Shown: positions 62,658-64,000 of the stretch, in pieces
Layout of the letters: every line of letters begins with the position of its first letter
Position numbering within the stretch: position 1 is the stretch's first letter
The notes under the pieces: model-generated
What the model saw: only the letters and a program-made list of their open reading frames with translations
The model's database searches: none
Told to the model about the DNA's origin: nothing
Source: an uncultured Azospirillum sp.
GTDB lineage: Bacteria > Pseudomonadota > Alphaproteobacteria > RF32 > CAG-239
NCBI GenBank assembly: GCA_900539605.1
Contig: UQCS01000003.1
Location: 23,665 to 87,664 of the forward strand
Direction of reading: 5' to 3'
DNA: 64,000 nt
Made by a program: the position numbers and the translations under genes

Positions 62658-64000
62658 ATGACTAAACATACTTCTTTGGCAATAGCATTAACGGCAACCA
62701 CTTTTTTAAGTGCGCCGGCAACTGCCGCTTTTTTGACTCCGACACTCGGAGAAAACAGTGTGTTTGCGTATTCGGAAGGCTCGGAAAGCGATTATAACTT
62801 TGCTTTGCAGGAAACAGACGGACAACAAAATCCGAATAAAAAATATTATAAAATCAAACCACATCTTTCACGCTTTTCATCAACCGGCAATGTCAACTGG
62901 GCAGCGATAGGCGAAGATCAGAAAGATGCAACCGATGTGATAGAAGTGAAATTGCCGAACAATCAGGTCAAATATTTCAAATATACTTACACCCGGCCTG
63001 AAGGAAGAACGGCTTACAATACCCGGCAAGATGCTCTCAGTGGTAATGTCGATGCTGATTTTATAGGCAGCTCGTATGAAACATCCTATCCTGGTATATT
63101 ATACGGCGGAGCTGTCTTTAACAGCGGAAACATTGACAGTCTCAGCGGCAATTTTATTAAAAACAGTATAAATAATACTTATAACTACGGTGGCACTTCC
63201 GGAGCAGCAATTGCAAACGAGGGAACAATCGGCAAAATCAGCGGAGATTTTATCAGCAATTATCTGAATAACCCAAAAACAGCCAAAGGCAGTGCTATTA
63301 TAAACTTAAATAAAATCGGAGAAATTCAAGGAAAATTCATCGGCAATTACATAGAGACTGAAGGAATAGCAACTGGCGGTGCTATTTTAAACAATTCTGA
63401 TGGTATTATAAACAACATTAACGCAAATTTTATCGGCAATTATGCGAAAGGTAAAATTAATGTTGAAGGCGGCGCAATTTATAATCAGATAAACGGTATA
63501 ATCGGCAAAGTTACAGGGGATTTTATAAGCAATTATACCGAAAACACGGCAGACGAAGAAAACGCTTTGGGCGGTGCCGTTTCCGTTAACGCGGATATGA
63601 CATTTGCTTCAGGAACAAAAACCCATTTTATATCAGATAATTATACCCAAGATAATATTCGCGGTAAAATTTACAATGCTTTTTTCATGGAAAGGTTTCA
63701 GAGACCGACAGAACTGAATTTGACTTTGGACACCACCGGCGGCGGCACATGGGTTATTAATGACAATATTGAAGGTGGGCATTATAGCGTGCGTTTCGGG
63801 ATGAACTATGACTATCAATATAAGATATTGATGGTCGGTGACGGCAGAGGGACAGTATGGGTCAACAACGATATCGTCAATGCCGAAAAAATAACTGTTG
63901 ACGGCACCACGTTGCGTTTCGGTTCTTATCAGCACGAAGACCGAACAGCCAAGAACTGGGACGGCAAAGGTGCGTTTGTTGCCTCAATGTATAAAGATGC
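62658..64000 (+). CDS. Large exported repeat protein, probable autotransporter-type adhesin (3' end beyond window)
   Basis: An open frame from ATG 62658 (AAGGA just upstream) to the window end, 447 residues without a stop. A signal peptide (SLAIALTATTFLSAPATA) is present. Residues about 130-330 contain repeats of roughly 31 residues, each with a G-G-A-I-x-N turn, an I-x-x-I-x-G strand and F-I-x-N-Y; this is the pattern of a beta-solenoid passenger. The later part (THDTTGGGTWVINDN-like and TVWVNND segments) continues in solenoid style. No barrel domain is visible because the gene is cut. I infer a surface adhesin; the 3' end must be seen to confirm it. Confidence 0.8.
   Translation, partial: MTKHTSLAIALTATTFLSAPATAAFLTPTLGENSVFAYSEGSESDYNFALQETDGQQNPNKKYYKIKPHLSRFSSTGNVNWAAIGEDQKDATDVIEVKLPNNQVKYFKYTYTRPEGRTAYNTRQDALSGNVDADFIGSSYETSYPGILYGGAVFNSGNIDSLSGNFIKNSINNTYNYGGTSGAAIANEGTIGKISGDFISNYLNNPKTAKGSAIINLNKIGEIQGKFIGNYIETEGIATGGAILNNSDGIINNINANFIGNYAKGKINVEGGAIYNQINGIIGKVTGDFISNYTENTADEENALGGAVSVNADMTFASGTKTHFISDNYTQDNIRGKIYNAFFMERFQRPTELNLTLDTTGGGTWVINDNIEGGHYSVRFGMNYDYQYKILMVGDGRGTVWVNNDIVNAEKITVDGTTLRFGSYQHEDRTAKNWDGKGAFVASMYKD
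63045..63647 (+). repeat. Coding repeats of about 31 residues in the adhesin
   Basis: The F-I-x-N-(Y/S) element recurs at residues 135, 166, 198, 227, 258, 289 and 324 of the adhesin, spacings 31, 32, 29, 31, 31 and 35. G-(G/A/S)-A-(I/V) recurs in step at about 150, 182, 211, 240, 271 and 305. Identity between units is partial at DNA level. Confidence 0.8.

Noticed and set aside
63045..63647. Periodic units suggesting a CRISPR array or tandem DNA repeat
   Set aside because: The period is in the protein (about 93 bases) and the DNA units are only loosely alike; there are no identical direct repeats with unique spacers.
63633..63935. A 100-codon minus-strand frame at the end of the window
   Set aside because: It is antisense to the long adhesin frame, which has a signal peptide and periodic repeats.

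Overview
This window comes from a Gram-negative alphaproteobacterium. The evidence is a set of genes largely confined to that class: a MipZ division ATPase, the CckA hybrid kinase, an HdaA-type replication inactivator carrying a QLSLEF clamp motif, the GcrA cell-cycle regulator, and LpxI in place of LpxH inside an lpxA-lpxI-lpxB operon. Two conserved gene orders support it: rpoZ-rsh-(DUF2062)-acpS-lepB-rnc-era and rlpA-dac-tmk-holB-tatD-MBL. Base composition is moderate. The sugar-transferase content, the FrhB/pyruvyl-transferase fusion and the adhesin suggest a host-associated (perhaps gut) lineage; that part is inference.

Layout. 1-3161: the tail of a protein with an HELEH zinc-protease-like motif, an alpha/beta hydrolase and two small exported proteins of unknown function. 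3396-13447: NhaA antiporter; a DD-carboxypeptidase with SPOR domain followed 3 nt later by mipZ; phosphoglucomutase; cckA overlapping hdaA; a lipid A phosphoethanolamine transferase. 13418-20690: a divergent anhydro-MurNAc kinase, an unknown protein, a two-gene unit (unknown protein plus CgeB-like glycosyltransferase), a glycerol-1-phosphate dehydrogenase-like protein with a HAD phosphatase, a CNNM/CorC-type protein and a cytidylyltransferase-like protein. 20764-27454 (minus): a five-gene glycan operon with two tandem paralogous glycosyltransferases, two GT2 enzymes and a large FrhB/pyruvyl-transferase fusion. 27666-33692 (minus): the housekeeping rpoZ-to-era operon. 33810-39126: an unknown exported protein, gcrA, a small membrane protein and the lpx operon. 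39295-48497 (minus): PH-domain protein, TrkH, a degenerate SNase-like membrane protein, DHH phosphoesterase, MBL hydrolase, TatD, HolB, Tmk, a second DD-carboxypeptidase and RlpA. 48704-53576: tRNA-Ser(UGA), a membrane protein, an outer-membrane barrel, a family 5-like uracil-DNA glycosylase, a TPR-methyltransferase fusion, an RNHCP protein and a nitroreductase. 53757-58178 (minus): the complete dTDP-L-rhamnose pathway (rfbA-C-D-B) followed by a TIM-barrel isomerase and a MIF-like tautomerase. 58364-62420: GT2, MsrB, proline iminopeptidase, NagB and a ZIP metal transporter. 62658-end: the N-terminal 447 residues of a large exported repeat protein, probably an autotransporter-type adhesin, running off the window.

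Themes. The genes centre on the envelope (lipid A, peptidoglycan trimming and recycling, rhamnose and other surface glycans, adhesin) and cell-cycle control (MipZ, CckA, HdaA, GcrA). The most notable points are the adhesin with its 31-residue repeats, the 18-bp inverted repeats in front of it, a structured leader in front of the tRNA, the FrhB/pyruvyl-transferase fusion, and a short HK..I.G(V/I)K(I/L) motif shared by three glycosyltransferases.

No gene-free stretch exceeds 300 bases. The longest are 1962-2192 and 3162-3395 (AT-rich; the second holds a terminator and a possible promoter), 48796-48988 (structured leader), 58179-58363 (divergent promoter region, nothing specific seen) and 62421-62657 (inverted repeats).
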